From assembly GCA_002746305.1 (NCBI GenBank), contig NVWV01000001.1, positions 310,001-374,000 of the forward strand: a DNA stretch of 64,000 nucleotides. The letters are read 5' to 3'. Position numbers and translations under genes: made by a program. The notes beneath the pieces were generated by a model. It saw nothing but the letters and a program-made list of their open reading frames with translations. It made no database searches and had not been told where the DNA came from. Within the stretch, counting starts at the first letter, position 1, and each line of letters starts with the position of its first letter. Below are positions 17,439-27,669 of this stretch, piece by piece. The stretch comes from Bacteroidota bacterium. GTDB taxonomy: Bacteria > Bacteroidota > Bacteroidia > NS11-12g > UBA9320.

Positions 17439-18568
17439 TGTCAAGCTCTAAGATAAATATGGTGGATTTAAAACCTCAGTATGAGAGATTAAAGCCACGT
17501 ATAGACTCTGCTATTCAAGAAGTTATTGATGGGGCATCATTTATAAAAGGTCCAGCATTAAGGGAATTTGAAGCAAATCTTGCAGATTATCTAGGTGTTA
17601 AGCATGTAATTGGAGTTGCAAATGGGACAGATGCACTACAAATAGCTTTAATGGCTCTGAATTTGAAGCCCGGAGATGAAGTTATAGTGCCTGCCTTTAC
17701 TTATGTTGCTACCGCAGAGGTAATTGGATTGCTAGGTTTAATACCTGTAATGGTGGATGTTGATATTAACACATTTAACATAGACTCAGACTTGTTGGAG
17801 TCTGTGCTATCATCTAAAACCAAAGCAATTGTACCCGTTCACCTTTTTGGTCAATCAGCAAATATGAAAGCCATTCTTGACTTTGCAAGAAAGCACAACT
17901 TAAAGGTTATAGAAGATAATGCTCAGGCAATCGGTGGAAATTTTATACATAACGATGGTAGAGAGTCTAAGACTGGAACTTTAGGTGATATTGGATGTAC
18001 TTCATTTTTTCCAAGTAAGAATTTAGGATGTTTTGGTGATGGAGGAGCAATTTTTTGCAATGACGATACACTAGCAGAGAAGATCAGAATGATATCCAAT
18101 CATGGACAAAAGAAAAAATACATTCATACGGTACTAGGAGTAAATTCAAGATTAGACACATTGCAAGCAGCGATACTCAATGTAAAACTTCAGGAATTGG
18201 ATGATTTTGCAGGTCGACGGCAAAAAGTGGCAGAAGTGTACAATGAAGCCTTTAAGCCTATTTCTGGAATAAAAATACCCGTAGTTTCTGCATTTACCAA
18301 TCATGTATATCATCAGTATACTTTAAAGGTTGGCAATGATAAAAGGGACAATCTGAAGGCTTATTTGCAAGAAGCAAATATTCCTTCAATGATATACTAT
18401 CCTATTCCGTTGTATAATCAGGAAGCGTTTAGCTCGTATCATTCAAGAGGGGAACTCAGCGTTACTGAAAGATTATGTAAAGAAGTGTTATCTCTACCCA
18501 TGCATACTGAAATGGCCTCTGGTCAGCAGAGTTTAATAATAGAACGAGTGAAATCATTTTTTAGTTAA
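17438..18568 (+). CDS. DegT/DnrJ/EryC1 PLP aminotransferase, WbpE-like
   Basis: This 376-aa sugar aminotransferase shows NMVDLKPQYERLKPRIDSAI, ANGTDALQIAL, GDEVIVPAFTYVATAEVI, EDNAQAIGG and the PLP-lysine segment FFPSKNLGCFGDGG. The NLGCFGDGG form matches WbpE, which aminates C3 of UDP-3-keto-GlcNAcA. The next gene encodes a WbpB-like dehydrogenase that would make that 3-keto substrate, and the TviB-like enzyme at 9350 could supply the uronate. Other keto-sugar substrates cannot be excluded. Confidence 0.88.
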   Translation: MSSSKINMVDLKPQYERLKPRIDSAIQEVIDGASFIKGPALREFEANLADYLGVKHVIGVANGTDALQIALMALNLKPGDEVIVPAFTYVATAEVIGLLGLIPVMVDVDINTFNIDSDLLESVLSSKTKAIVPVHLFGQSANMKAILDFARKHNLKVIEDNAQAIGGNFIHNDGRESKTGTLGDIGCTSFFPSKNLGCFGDGGAIFCNDDTLAEKIRMISNHGQKKKYIHTVLGVNSRLDTLQAAILNVKLQELDDFAGRRQKVAEVYNEAFKPISGIKIPVVSAFTNHVYHQYTLKVGNDKRDNLKAYLQEANIPSMIYYPIPLYNQEAFSSYHSRGELSVTERLCKEVLSLPMHTEMASGQQSLIIERVKSFFS

Positions 18569-18585
18569 ATCATCCAATACTTAGA

Positions 18586-19605
18586 ATGGAAAAAATAAAA
18601 TTTGGAATAGTTGGTTGTGGGCATATTGGAAAACGACATGCTACTATGGTTAAGTTGAACCCCGAATGCGAATTAATAGCATTAACAGATGTTGCAGAGA
18701 AAAGCACCTTAGGTATAGAAGACTTTAATGCTCCTTTTTATGCTTCCTTGGAAGCTATGTTGGAAGCTGAACCTGATATTGACATTGTATGTATTTGTAC
18801 ACCCAATGGTTTTCATTCATCTCAAGCCAGACTTTGTTTAGATAGTAAAAAACATGTCGTGGTTGAGAAACCAATGGGACTTAGCAGAAATAACTGTGAA
18901 GAGTTAATATTTAAGGCACTTCATGTTTCAAAAAACATATTTTGTGTGATGCAGAATAGATATTCTCCACCTTCAATTTGGCTTAAAGAGATGGTAGATA
19001 AGAAAAAATTGGGAGATATCTATAATGTGCAGGTTAATTGTTATTGGAATAGAGATGACCGCTATTATTTTAAGAATGGGAAGAAACATCCTTGGAAAGG
19101 AACGAATGATTTGGATGGAGGAACTCTGTTTACTCAATTTTCGCATTTTATAGACTTAATGTATTGGATTTTTGGTGATATAACTGACATTCAAGGGAAG
19201 TTTCAGAATCATTCTCACGCACATTCGATCGAATTTGAAGATACAGGAATTGTATCGTTTAAATTTGTCAATGGAGGAATTGGTTCATTGAACTACTCAA
19301 CTGCGGTTTGGGATTCTAATTTGGAAAGCAGTATTACTGTAATTGGTGAGAAAGGCACTGTTAAAGTTGGAGGTCAGTATATGAATGAAGTGGAAACCTG
19401 TCATGTAAAAGACTATACATTTGAGGAGTTGCCTCCAAGTAACCCAGCAAATGACTATGGTACTTACAAAGGTTCTGCCAATAATCATCCATATGTTTTT
19501 GAAAATGTTGTTGATGTCATTAAAGGACGCAAACCCATATCTACAAATGCTTTGGAAGGAATGAAGGTCGTAGATATTATAGAAAGAATTTATAGTTTAA
19601 GATAA
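18586..19605 (+). CDS. Gfo/Idh/MocA sugar oxidoreductase, WbpB-like
   Basis: This 339-aa NAD-dependent enzyme has an N-terminal Rossmann fold ([17 protein letters not shown]) and the family motif VVEKPMG. Its central segment [19 protein letters not shown] and [20 protein letters not shown] is typical of WbpB-like UDP-GlcNAcA 3-dehydrogenases. It likely oxidises C3 of UDP-N-acetylhexosaminuronate in a coupled cycle with the aminotransferase just upstream, giving a 3-amino uronic acid. Confidence 0.88.
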   Translation: MEKIKFGIVGCGHIGKRHATMVKLNPECELIALTDVAEKSTLGIEDFNAPFYASLEAMLEAEPDIDIVCICTPNGFHSSQARLCLDSKKHVVVEKPMGLSRNNCEELIFKALHVSKNIFCVMQNRYSPPSIWLKEMVDKKKLGDIYNVQVNCYWNRDDRYYFKNGKKHPWKGTNDLDGGTLFTQFSHFIDLMYWIFGDITDIQGKFQNHSHAHSIEFEDTGIVSFKFVNGGIGSLNYSTAVWDSNLESSITVIGEKGTVKVGGQYMNEVETCHVKDYTFEELPPSNPANDYGTYKGSANNHPYVFENVVDVIKGRKPISTNALEGMKVVDIIERIYSLR

Positions 19606-19606
19606 T

Positions 19607-20467
19607 ATGAAAGGAATAGTATTAGCGGGAGGTTCAGGAACTAGATTGTATCCAATCACCAAAGGAATATCAAAACAATTGATGCCTATTTATGATAAGC
19701 CAATGATATACTATCCCTTAAGTGTTTTGATGCTAGCTGGAATCAAAGAGATTTTGATAATAACAACTCCTCATGAGAATGAGCTCTTCATAAGACTTTT
19801 GGGAGATGGAAGTCAGCTAGGCTGCAAGTTTGAGTATGCGGTACAACACGAACCAAATGGATTAGCTCAGGCATTTGTTATAGGACGAGATTTTATTGGA
19901 GATGATACAGTAGCACTTATACTAGGTGATAATATTTTTTACAAGTCAGGAATGACTCGATTTTTAGAAGAATGTGGAAATCCGGAAGGAGGTATCATTT
20001 TTGCGTATCAAGTTACAGATCCAGAAAGGTATGGTGTTGTAGATTTTGACGAAAATTTCAATGCACTAAGTATTGAGGAAAAACCAGAAAATCCTAAATC
20101 TGATTATGCGGTACCTGGTCTATACTTCTATGATAATTCAGTAGTAGATATTGCTGCAAATCTTAAACCCTCGGCAAGAGGAGAGTATGAAATTACGGAT
20201 GTAAATAAATATTATCTAAAAAAAGGAAATTTAAAGGTTAAGGTTTTTGATAGAGGAACTGCATGGCTCGATACTGGAACATTTGATTCTCTACATGATG
20301 CTGCCGAATTTGTAAGAGTAATAGAAAAGAGACAAGGATATAAAATAGGATGTATTGAAGAAATTGCTTACCGAAAAGGATTTATATCAAAAGAGCAATT
20401 ACGTGAAATTGCTAAGGAAATAGAAAAGAGTGGCTATGGTGTTTATCTCAAGAGATTGATAGATTGA
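19607..20467 (+). CDS. rfbA: Glucose-1-phosphate thymidylyltransferase
   Basis: RmlA/RfbA, 286 aa, makes dTDP-glucose from glucose-1-phosphate and dTTP. It shows [69 protein letters not shown] and [18 protein letters not shown]. Length and motifs are standard. It supplies RmlB and lies just before the 131-base gap that precedes the first export module. Confidence 0.97.
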   Translation: MKGIVLAGGSGTRLYPITKGISKQLMPIYDKPMIYYPLSVLMLAGIKEILIITTPHENELFIRLLGDGSQLGCKFEYAVQHEPNGLAQAFVIGRDFIGDDTVALILGDNIFYKSGMTRFLEECGNPEGGIIFAYQVTDPERYGVVDFDENFNALSIEEKPENPKSDYAVPGLYFYDNSVVDIAANLKPSARGEYEITDVNKYYLKKGNLKVKVFDRGTAWLDTGTFDSLHDAAEFVRVIEKRQGYKIGCIEEIAYRKGFISKEQLREIAKEIEKSGYGVYLKRLID

Positions 20468-20570
20468 TAGTTAATCGTAAAAATAATGTCGTTAATCTTC
20501 CAATAAGCTCTTTGTCTAAAATAAACATCAGTTCAACTCCAAGTATCAATAAGACTAACTACGTGTGGAA

Positions 20571-20578
20571 TTACTTTG
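20571..20578 (+). promoter_or_regulatory. Weak candidate -7 promoter element before export module 1
   Basis: TTACTTTG matches 7 of 8 positions of TAnnTTTG and lies 20 bases before the ATG at 20599, within the largest gap of the locus (20468-20598). No convincing -33 element was found. The gap also contains two TTAATC repeats (about 20471 and 20492). An internal promoter for the export genes is possible but unproven. Confidence 0.25.
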
Positions 20579-20598
20579 TAGACTTATTACAAGCTAAA

Positions 20599-23337
20599 AT
20601 GAAAAAGATTGCAATAGTGTTTCTTATGTTTTTTGTTATTCAAAATGTAAGTGCACAAATACCGTCGGGAGTTTCTCCTAGTGATTTTCTGAAAGGAACG
20701 AACGTGACTCAAGAAGAGCTTAAGGGAAAACTTAAAGAGAAAGGGCTTGATATCGAAAATATCTCTCCGCAGGACTTACCACAAGTTCAGGGAACCATTG
20801 AAGATGCAATAAAAGAAATTCAAAGTCAAAAAGGCCAAAATACAGGGTCAGGAATGACTGAGGATTTAACGGTTAACAATGAACTATCCAAAGAGGATTT
20901 AGAAGATAAGTTTGAGGATTTGGATGAATTAAAATCCAGTCAAATTGGTAAGAGAGTTGAAGACGGAGCCTCATTAGAAGAAGCTATTTCTGAAGAAGAA
21001 CTGTCAAAAAGGACAGTGAAGGGAAGGGCTGCTAGTATATATGGTCATTCAATTTTCTTTGATCAGACATTAGATTTTTACAGAACTACGCAGACAAGCA
21101 CTCCTCCAGATAACTACATTTTAGGGGTGGGTGATAAAATTACTATTAATATTTTTGGAAGATCACAAGCTGATTTAATCTATCAGATTGAAAATGATGG
21201 TTTTATAAGGCCTTCTGGGATGTACAAGATTTACCTTAAAGGTTTACCATACGGTAAGGCGAAATTTTTATTAAGAAGTAGGTTTAAACAAGCTTATGCC
21301 TTTGATAAAGGACAATTTAATATAGATTTGAACACGGCTAGAACTGTAAGAGTTAATATTTATGGAGAAGTTTATAATCCGGGTTCATATACTATTTCAG
21401 CTTTAAATTCAGCTCTTTCAGCGGTAATTGCTGCGGGAGGTCCTACGGAAAATGGGTCTGTGCGTAATATTACATATATCGTTAATGGTAAAGAAAAACA
21501 CATAGATGTTTATGACTTTTTGACCAATCCGAACGCTGTTATGGAGTTTGGTCTAGTGAACAATGCGACCATATTTATTCCCCCCCTATCAAAAGTTGTT
21601 AACTTAGGGGGGCAATTTGTAAAGACTGGGAGGTTTGAACTTAAAGATGGAGAAACAATAGAGGATCTTATAAGAATAGCAGGAGGAACACGAAAGAATG
21701 TTTCTCTTGCCAATTTTAATATAGATAGAATAGTGAATTCAGAGCGTAGATTAAGTACCTATAATTTTGAAAGTGCTAAGAATATGGAATTGGAAGACTT
21801 GGATGTTATTACATTTAGGAATAATAAAATGGCTTATGAAAATTATATTTTTATTAATGGAGCTGTTCGTTTCCCAGGTGATTATGAATGGCAAAATAAG
21901 ATGACTGTGAGTCAGGTACTAAAGGACGCAATTTTAGAAAAGTATAGTAGGTTAGACATCGCTTATGTTGTGAGACGGAATGATGACAATACGTTTAGAT
22001 TTATATCGGTTGCTTTACAAAAAGCTTTGGATAATCCAAATTCCATTGATGACATTGTTTTACAATCTGGGGATGGAATAAAAATTTTAGATATTAGAGA
22101 TTTTACAGACTTATTTTTGTTTAGTATTACTGGAGCTGTAAGACAACCATTGGTGTTGCAAGAGTGGGATCAGGAGTCTCAAATGAGATTGTCAGATGCA
22201 ATTAATTTTGCAAATGGAGTTAAAGTAAATGCCACTAAGTTTGGTTATATTATTAGAACGTCTATAGAAAATCCGGAAATAAAGGAATACAAACTAGTTA
22301 ATATTGAGGAAGCTTTAAAATCAAAAGGTTCAAGTAGTGATATTGTTATTGAAGTAGGAGATAGTATCGTGATACCATCAAATGAGCGGTTTTCGGATGA
22401 ACTTTTTGTAAGAATCGGTGGAGCCGTGCGAAGTTCAGGTCAGTTTGTATATTCAAATACCTTAACACTTAAGGAGGTTATAGTAATGGCTGGAGGGGTT
22501 AGCGATGAAGCTGAAACCAAAAAAATTGATATTTATCGATTGAAAGATAATGATCAAGGCCATCCATATACTACAATGATTACGGTTGAAATTGATAAAA
22601 ACATGGACCCGTTATCCGCAAATGACCGAATAGAAATTCGACCAAATGATGTAATAGAAGTTAGGAAAATACCAAATTATGGAGCTATTGAAATCGTTGA
22701 GATAGCTGGAGAGGTAATGTATCCTGGTAATTATGCCTTGACTATAGATAATGAACGGATCTCGGATATTATTGAAAAAGCTGGAGGAATAACATCTGAG
22801 GGGAATTTAAAGGGAGGGAGATTAACACGTATAGAGGATAATGTAGGAGTGATTATTACAAATTTCGGCTCTTTGAATGGACGAGATAAAAGCAATGTCA
22901 TTATGAAACATGGTGATAAAATTATTATTCCTGCTAAGCATGATATTGTTCAGATTAGTGTTGTGGGAACAAATGCTTCTGAAACCTATGATAGTTTACT
23001 TGCTTCAAATGGTGTAATAACGGTTCCATTTGGCAGAAGTAACAGAGCAGGGAAATACATCAAAGCATATGCTGGAGGTTTTGCAAAGAATGCCAAGAAA
23101 GGAAGGACTTTTGTTCAACATAAAAGCGGAAGAATGGTCAAAACAAAGAATTTAGGACTATTCAGAATTTATCCAGTGGTTTCCTCCAACTCACAAATAA
23201 TAACGACGCTAAAAGTTAAAAAATCAGAAAGAAGAGGATCGGAGACTAAGCAACGTGATTTTTATGGAGATTTTAAAGACCTACTTGCCCTAGTGACTTC
23301 AGCTCTTACTGTAGTCGTGCTTGCTAAAAATATCTAG
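20599..23337 (+). CDS. Outer-membrane polysaccharide export protein, Wza-like with six SLBB repeats (module 1)
   Basis: This 912-aa protein is the likely outer-membrane conduit for polymer export. The ATG at 20599 is chosen because it starts a clean signal peptide (MKKIAIVFLMFFVIQNVSAQ). A charged helical stretch follows, then the polysaccharide-export domain (LGVGDKITINIFG...DGFIRPSG) and six SLBB-type repeats recognisable by G-x-V/A...PG-x-Y...AGG wording: RVNIYGEVYNPGSYTI, NLGGQFVKTGRFEL, FINGAVRFPGDYEW, SITGAVRQPLVL, RIGGAVRSSGQFVY and EIAGEVMYPGNYAL. The C-terminus ends in a hydrophobic segment (LLALVTSALTVVVLA). Canonical Wza is about 380 aa with fewer repeats. A close paralogue lies at 54512. 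Confidence 0.93.
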   Translation: MKKIAIVFLMFFVIQNVSAQIPSGVSPSDFLKGTNVTQEELKGKLKEKGLDIENISPQDLPQVQGTIEDAIKEIQSQKGQNTGSGMTEDLTVNNELSKEDLEDKFEDLDELKSSQIGKRVEDGASLEEAISEEELSKRTVKGRAASIYGHSIFFDQTLDFYRTTQTSTPPDNYILGVGDKITINIFGRSQADLIYQIENDGFIRPSGMYKIYLKGLPYGKAKFLLRSRFKQAYAFDKGQFNIDLNTARTVRVNIYGEVYNPGSYTISALNSALSAVIAAGGPTENGSVRNITYIVNGKEKHIDVYDFLTNPNAVMEFGLVNNATIFIPPLSKVVNLGGQFVKTGRFELKDGETIEDLIRIAGGTRKNVSLANFNIDRIVNSERRLSTYNFESAKNMELEDLDVITFRNNKMAYENYIFINGAVRFPGDYEWQNKMTVSQVLKDAILEKYSRLDIAYVVRRNDDNTFRFISVALQKALDNPNSIDDIVLQSGDGIKILDIRDFTDLFLFSITGAVRQPLVLQEWDQESQMRLSDAINFANGVKVNATKFGYIIRTSIENPEIKEYKLVNIEEALKSKGSSSDIVIEVGDSIVIPSNERFSDELFVRIGGAVRSSGQFVYSNTLTLKEVIVMAGGVSDEAETKKIDIYRLKDNDQGHPYTTMITVEIDKNMDPLSANDRIEIRPNDVIEVRKIPNYGAIEIVEIAGEVMYPGNYALTIDNERISDIIEKAGGITSEGNLKGGRLTRIEDNVGVIITNFGSLNGRDKSNVIMKHGDKIIIPAKHDIVQISVVGTNASETYDSLLASNGVITVPFGRSNRAGKYIKAYAGGFAKNAKKGRTFVQHKSGRMVKTKNLGLFRIYPVVSSNSQIITTLKVKKSERRGSETKQRDFYGDFKDLLALVTSALTVVVLAKNI

Positions 23338-23347
23338 TCTCGATTAT

Positions 23348-24427
23348 ATGAAAGAGATAATTATAAAAATTAAAAACGCATTTAAGGCGGTACCTAAACT
23401 TGGAGGATTACTTCTCTCATCATTGGGGAAGTTTAAGATTTTAGCATTAGTCCTTGCTGTTGTTTTAGCCGTACTTTTAGTATTTAGTCTTAAGAAAGAA
23501 GGGACCATATATACTGGGAATATTAAGTTCATCTTGAAGGAAAAAACAGGATCAGGTATAGGTGGTGTTGGTGGTCTTTTGGGATCATTTGGTTTTGGTG
23601 GACAGAGCAAAGAGAATTTTGAAAGACTTTTGTCTTTTGTTAAAACGCAAAGAATTCAACAAAATATTCTACTTGAACCTTTTGTAGAGGATGGTGATAC
23701 CACAACAATAGGTGATGCAATAGTAAAAAAATATGCATTACAAGATGAGTTAGCGGCAGTAGGTCTTCCCGAATTTAGGTTTGATACTGTAATAAGTGTA
23801 CAAGGTAAGCATTCTGAATCCTTTAAAAAGGCAGCAGCAAGAATTGGTAAAGTAGTAACTGGTGCTGAAGGAATTGATGGTTTACTCGCAATGTCTTATG
23901 ACAGGAAGTCTTTTATAATAAGCATAGTGGCGTCAACATTTGATGAGAATTTATCGATTGGTTTGCTTCATAGTGCATATAGTAATTTAGAAGAATTTTA
24001 TAGCAATGATATGGTAGTTGGGCAAGCAAAGGATTTAGATTTACTGACATCTAAGAAAGACTCTATACAACATGCAATTCATAATATGGAGAACAACCTT
24101 GCTCGATTAAAAGATAAAACAATTGGGTTGGTACTTAATCGAGATAGAACGAAAGAAGCCCGATTGATGATAGAGATTCAAATGAACTACGAATTACTTG
24201 GAGAGTTGACAAAAAGTGCAGCAATGGCTGAATACTCTTTTTTGACAAGTGATAAAGGCTTTCTACTTTTGGATGAGCCAATCAAACCTTTGATAAATGG
24301 AAGTAGATCATTCACCAAGGTTTTATTTTTTTCGATTTTACTAGGACTTTTTGGAGCTGCACTACTGGTGACTCTAATTAGTATTTTCAAGAATCCAGAT
24401 TTACTAGACGGGATAAGTGACCAATAA
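23348..24427 (+). CDS. Wzz/GNVR-type chain-length and export co-polymerase (module 1)
   Basis: This 359-aa inner-membrane protein has one N-terminal membrane helix (ILALVLAVVLAVLLVFSL), a glycine-rich patch (GIGGVGGLLGSFGFGG), a helical periplasmic domain and a C-terminal helix (VLFFSILLGLFGAALLVTLI). This is polysaccharide co-polymerase architecture. No Walker motifs or Tyr-rich tail follow, so it lacks the Wzc-type tyrosine kinase. The ATG at 23348 is preferred over a start at 23321 inside the previous gene. It probably links the ABC exporter to the SLBB channel. Confidence 0.88.
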   Translation: MKEIIIKIKNAFKAVPKLGGLLLSSLGKFKILALVLAVVLAVLLVFSLKKEGTIYTGNIKFILKEKTGSGIGGVGGLLGSFGFGGQSKENFERLLSFVKTQRIQQNILLEPFVEDGDTTTIGDAIVKKYALQDELAAVGLPEFRFDTVISVQGKHSESFKKAAARIGKVVTGAEGIDGLLAMSYDRKSFIISIVASTFDENLSIGLLHSAYSNLEEFYSNDMVVGQAKDLDLLTSKKDSIQHAIHNMENNLARLKDKTIGLVLNRDRTKEARLMIEIQMNYELLGELTKSAAMAEYSFLTSDKGFLLLDEPIKPLINGSRSFTKVLFFSILLGLFGAALLVTLISIFKNPDLLDGISDQ

Positions 24428-25274
24428 TTCAAATTCTGAGCCTTGGGACGAAATAGTCGTACCTAAGAATAGTTTGCTAAAGCTTAATCTAAAGGAGGTA
24501 TGGAAGTATAAAGACTTACTTACCTTATTTGTTAAGAGAGACATCGTAGCTCAGTACAAACAGACCGTGCTTGGACCTCTGTGGTATTTTATTCAACCAT
24601 TATTGACTACAATAATGTTTACCATTGTCTTTGGGAAAATCGCTAATATTTCAACAGATGATCTTCCTCATACGATTTTCTATATGGCTGGGGTAGTCAA
24701 CTGGGCATATTTTGCCGACTGCTTAAACAAAACAGCCACTACATTTAAAGACAATCAACAAATCTTTGGTAAGGTTTACTTTCCAAGATTGATAGTTCCA
24801 TTGTCTATTGTAACATCTCATTTGTTGAAGTATGGGATTCAATTTGTTTTGTTTCTTGGTTTTTATATCTACTTCATATTAATTGGAGCTAATATTCATC
24901 CCAATGAAATGGCCTTACTATTTCCTGTACTTGTATTAATGTTGGCAGGTTTGGGTTTGGGTTTCGGTTTAATTATTACGTCATACACCACAAAGTATAG
25001 AGATTTGGTTTTCTTACTTTCATTTGGAGTACAGTTAGCAATGTATGCCACTCCAGTTATTATTCCTCTTTCTAAATTGGAACCTAAATATCAAAGACTT
25101 ATGGAGTTAAATCCCATGACCTCAATTATTGAGACATTTAGATATGGCTTCTTAGGTCAAGGAACATTCTCTTGGGGTGCATTGGCATATACAGGTATAT
25201 TTACCATTGTGCTTGTACTAGCAGGAATTGTTATTTTTAATAAAACCGAAAAGAACTTTATGGATACCGTGTAA
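24417..25274 (+). CDS. wzm: ABC-2 type polysaccharide exporter permease, Wzm-like
   Basis: This 285-aa permease has the soluble N-terminus LKLNLKEVWKYKDLLTLFVKRD and about six membrane helices. The signature AQYKQTVLGPLWYFIQPLLT and the C-terminal LNPMTSIIETFRYGFLG are typical of O-antigen/teichoic-acid ABC-2 permeases. Translation starts at a GTG that overlaps the preceding gene by 11 bases. Its stop overlaps the ATPase start by one base, so the two subunits are coupled. It moves completed or capped lipid-linked glycan to the periplasm. Confidence 0.95.
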   Translation: MTNNSNSEPWDEIVVPKNSLLKLNLKEVWKYKDLLTLFVKRDIVAQYKQTVLGPLWYFIQPLLTTIMFTIVFGKIANISTDDLPHTIFYMAGVVNWAYFADCLNKTATTFKDNQQIFGKVYFPRLIVPLSIVTSHLLKYGIQFVLFLGFYIYFILIGANIHPNEMALLFPVLVLMLAGLGLGFGLIITSYTTKYRDLVFLLSFGVQLAMYATPVIIPLSKLEPKYQRLMELNPMTSIIETFRYGFLGQGTFSWGALAYTGIFTIVLVLAGIVIFNKTEKNFMDTV

Positions 25275-26554
25275 TGAGTAAAACTGTATTATCCGTAGAA
25301 CAGCTTTCTAAACAATACCGACTAGGTGAGGTAGGTACAGGTACAATTAGTCATGATCTAAATAGGTGGTGGTCTAAAGTTAGAGGCAAAGAAGATCCTT
25401 ACTTAAAAGTAGGGGAGACCAATGACAGGACTAACAAAGGTACAAGTCAGTATACCTGGGCATTACAAGATATTTGTTTTGATGTAAAACAAGGAGAAGT
25501 CCTCGGTATTATTGGAAAAAATGGGGCAGGTAAGTCTACACTTCTTAAAATTCTCAGTAAGGTAACTGGACCTACAAAAGGTACTATTAAAAGTAGAGGT
25601 AGAATTGCAGCACTTTTAGAAGTAGGAACAGGCTTTCATCCGGAACTGACGGGTAAAGAAAATATCTTCTTGAATGGTACCATCTTAGGAATGACCAAAA
25701 AAGAGGTGAAATCTAAGTTGGATGAGATTGTTGATTTTGCAGGTGTCGAAAGATATTTGGATACCCCAGTTAAAAGGTATTCTTCCGGAATGATGGTTCG
25801 TTTAGGCTTTTCTGTTGCGGCACATTTGGAACCCGAAATACTCATTGTAGATGAGGTATTAGCTGTTGGAGATGCAGAGTTTCAAAAGAAATGTATCGGT
25901 AAAATGGGAGCAGTTGCCAAAGGAGGACGAACAATACTATTTGTAAGTCACAATATGGGATCTGTGAAATCTCTTTGTACTCAAGCTATACTTCTTGAAA
26001 ATGGTCAGAAAGTATTTGAAGGTTCTGTAAGTGATACTATAGCAAAATATGTCATAAACAAGGTGAATACGTCGGAGAAGGGCATTATTGACTCAAAGAT
26101 GAGAAAGATGCAATCGGACGAAACATTAATTCAAAGAATTGCAATGCTTGCTGAAGACGGTACTATAATAGAAGAACTGTATTATAAGCAACCTATTGAT
26201 ATCAAAGTTAATTTTGAAGCAAATCAGACTATTAAAGATGCCTTGATAGATATCATGATTATATCACAAGAAGGCATAATCATATCACACTATATGAATA
26301 CAATGAATGGTTATGATCCGTTCGTTGTTCAAAAAGGTGATAGAGAAATTATGGTTCGATTGAATAATGATTTAGCTCCTGGCAATTATAGTATTACTGT
26401 AGGGATACACTATTCTAATGGATTAACTATTGAAGTAGTAGAAGATGTATATTCATTTACCGTATTAAAGGCTTCTCTAAACGAGAATGGGCACTATCCA
26501 TATGAATGGTCACATGGTTATTTACATCCTAAAGCGGAATGGAAGTTAATATAA
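25274..26554 (+). CDS. wzt: ABC exporter ATPase with C-terminal glycan-binding domain, Wzt-like
   Basis: This 426-aa ATPase partners the Wzm-like permease. The nucleotide-binding domain (about residues 1-250) has Walker A GKNGAGKST, signature YSSGMMVRLGFSVA, Walker B ILIVDEVLAVGD and an H-loop SHNMGSV. The GEVGTGTISHDL...YTWALQDICF insertion is usual for Wzt/TagH proteins. Residues from about 280 to 426 form a separate beta-rich domain like Wzt-C, which in O9a-type systems recognises a capped non-reducing end and couples chain termination to export. Confidence 0.95.
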   Translation: MSKTVLSVEQLSKQYRLGEVGTGTISHDLNRWWSKVRGKEDPYLKVGETNDRTNKGTSQYTWALQDICFDVKQGEVLGIIGKNGAGKSTLLKILSKVTGPTKGTIKSRGRIAALLEVGTGFHPELTGKENIFLNGTILGMTKKEVKSKLDEIVDFAGVERYLDTPVKRYSSGMMVRLGFSVAAHLEPEILIVDEVLAVGDAEFQKKCIGKMGAVAKGGRTILFVSHNMGSVKSLCTQAILLENGQKVFEGSVSDTIAKYVINKVNTSEKGIIDSKMRKMQSDETLIQRIAMLAEDGTIIEELYYKQPIDIKVNFEANQTIKDALIDIMIISQEGIIISHYMNTMNGYDPFVVQKGDREIMVRLNNDLAPGNYSITVGIHYSNGLTIEVVEDVYSFTVLKASLNENGHYPYEWSHGYLHPKAEWKLI

Positions 26555-26556
26555 AA

Positions 26557-27669
26557 ATGACATCCAATAGATTTATACCATTAGCAAAGCCCAATATTCT
26601 AGAATCTGATATTGAGAACGTAGCTAAGGTGCTTCGCTCTGGTATGCTTGTACAAGGTACTGAAGTACTTAATTTAGAAAAAGAATTAGCAGATTTCTTG
26701 AATGTTAAACATGTTATTTGTTTATCCAATGGGACAGCTACATTGCATACAGCTCTTATGGTTTTAGACATCAAAGAAGGGGATGAGGTAATCATACCTG
26801 CATTGTCTTATGTTGCTACTGCTAATGTTATCGAGCGCGTAGGTGCCACGCCTATTTTTGTGGATGTAGATGAACGTTCATTCAATATTGATGTGACTGA
26901 AATTGAGGCGGCAATAACGTCTAGAACCAAAGCTATAATGCCAGTACATGAGTTTGGATTAGTTGCAGACATAGGAGAAATAAAGAGAATCTCAGATAAG
27001 CATAATTTATTCTTAATTGAAGATGCAGCTTGTGCTTTAGGATCAAGCGAGAACGGTAAAATGGCTGGTACAACAGGTGAGTTTGGTTCTTTTTCCTTTC
27101 ACCCACGAAAAGCTATTACTTCTGGAGAAGGCGGCTGTTTATGTACGAATGATGATAAACTAGCTGAAAAAGCAAGAATTCTTAGAAATCACGGAATAGA
27201 TATGAGTTCAGGTGAAATGACGTTTGTAGAAGCAGGATTAAACTATAGAATGACTGACTTTCAAGCGGCACTTTTGAAAGGTCAGTTGGAAAGAGTAAAG
27301 GACACATTAAGCTACAAATCTGATTTATCTGATTGCTATAATCGTAGTTTAACCAATCCAAATATTACTGTTCCAATAGTAAAAGGTACTAAGACTCATG
27401 CCTGGCAGACATATCACGTTTTAATAGAATCTCCTTTGGAAAGAGATCAAATGATAAGTAAGCTTAAAGAAAAAGGAATTGGAACCAATTATGGTGCTCA
27501 ATGTATGCCAGCTCAGGAGTTTTATTTCAAGAAATACAAACTCGATTCGAAGAGTTTGTTCCCGAATGCATACAAAGCATATACACAAGGATTAGCCTTG
27601 CCGCTGTACGAACTGTTAACGATACAAGACATAGAATATATTTCACAACAAGTTAATCAACAAAAATGA
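26557..27669 (+). CDS. DegT/DnrJ/EryC1 PLP aminotransferase (second copy)
   Basis: This 370-aa sugar aminotransferase shows [56 protein letters not shown] and the PLP-lysine motif [16 protein letters not shown]. The ATG at 26557, just after the wzt stop, is preferred to one at 26539 inside wzt. It opens a sub-cluster with an epimerase/dehydratase, an acetyltransferase and the amidination trio, so it probably installs the amino group that is later N-acylated or amidinated. The exact keto-sugar is unknown. Confidence 0.85.
   Translation: MTSNRFIPLAKPNILESDIENVAKVLRSGMLVQGTEVLNLEKELADFLNVKHVICLSNGTATLHTALMVLDIKEGDEVIIPALSYVATANVIERVGATPIFVDVDERSFNIDVTEIEAAITSRTKAIMPVHEFGLVADIGEIKRISDKHNLFLIEDAACALGSSENGKMAGTTGEFGSFSFHPRKAITSGEGGCLCTNDDKLAEKARILRNHGIDMSSGEMTFVEAGLNYRMTDFQAALLKGQLERVKDTLSYKSDLSDCYNRSLTNPNITVPIVKGTKTHAWQTYHVLIESPLERDQMISKLKEKGIGTNYGAQCMPAQEFYFKKYKLDSKSLFPNAYKAYTQGLALPLYELLTIQDIEYISQQVNQQK

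Noticed and set aside
20464..20598. N-terminal extension of the first SLBB protein from a TTG at 20464
   Set aside because: It would bury the signal peptide that starts perfectly at ATG 20599.
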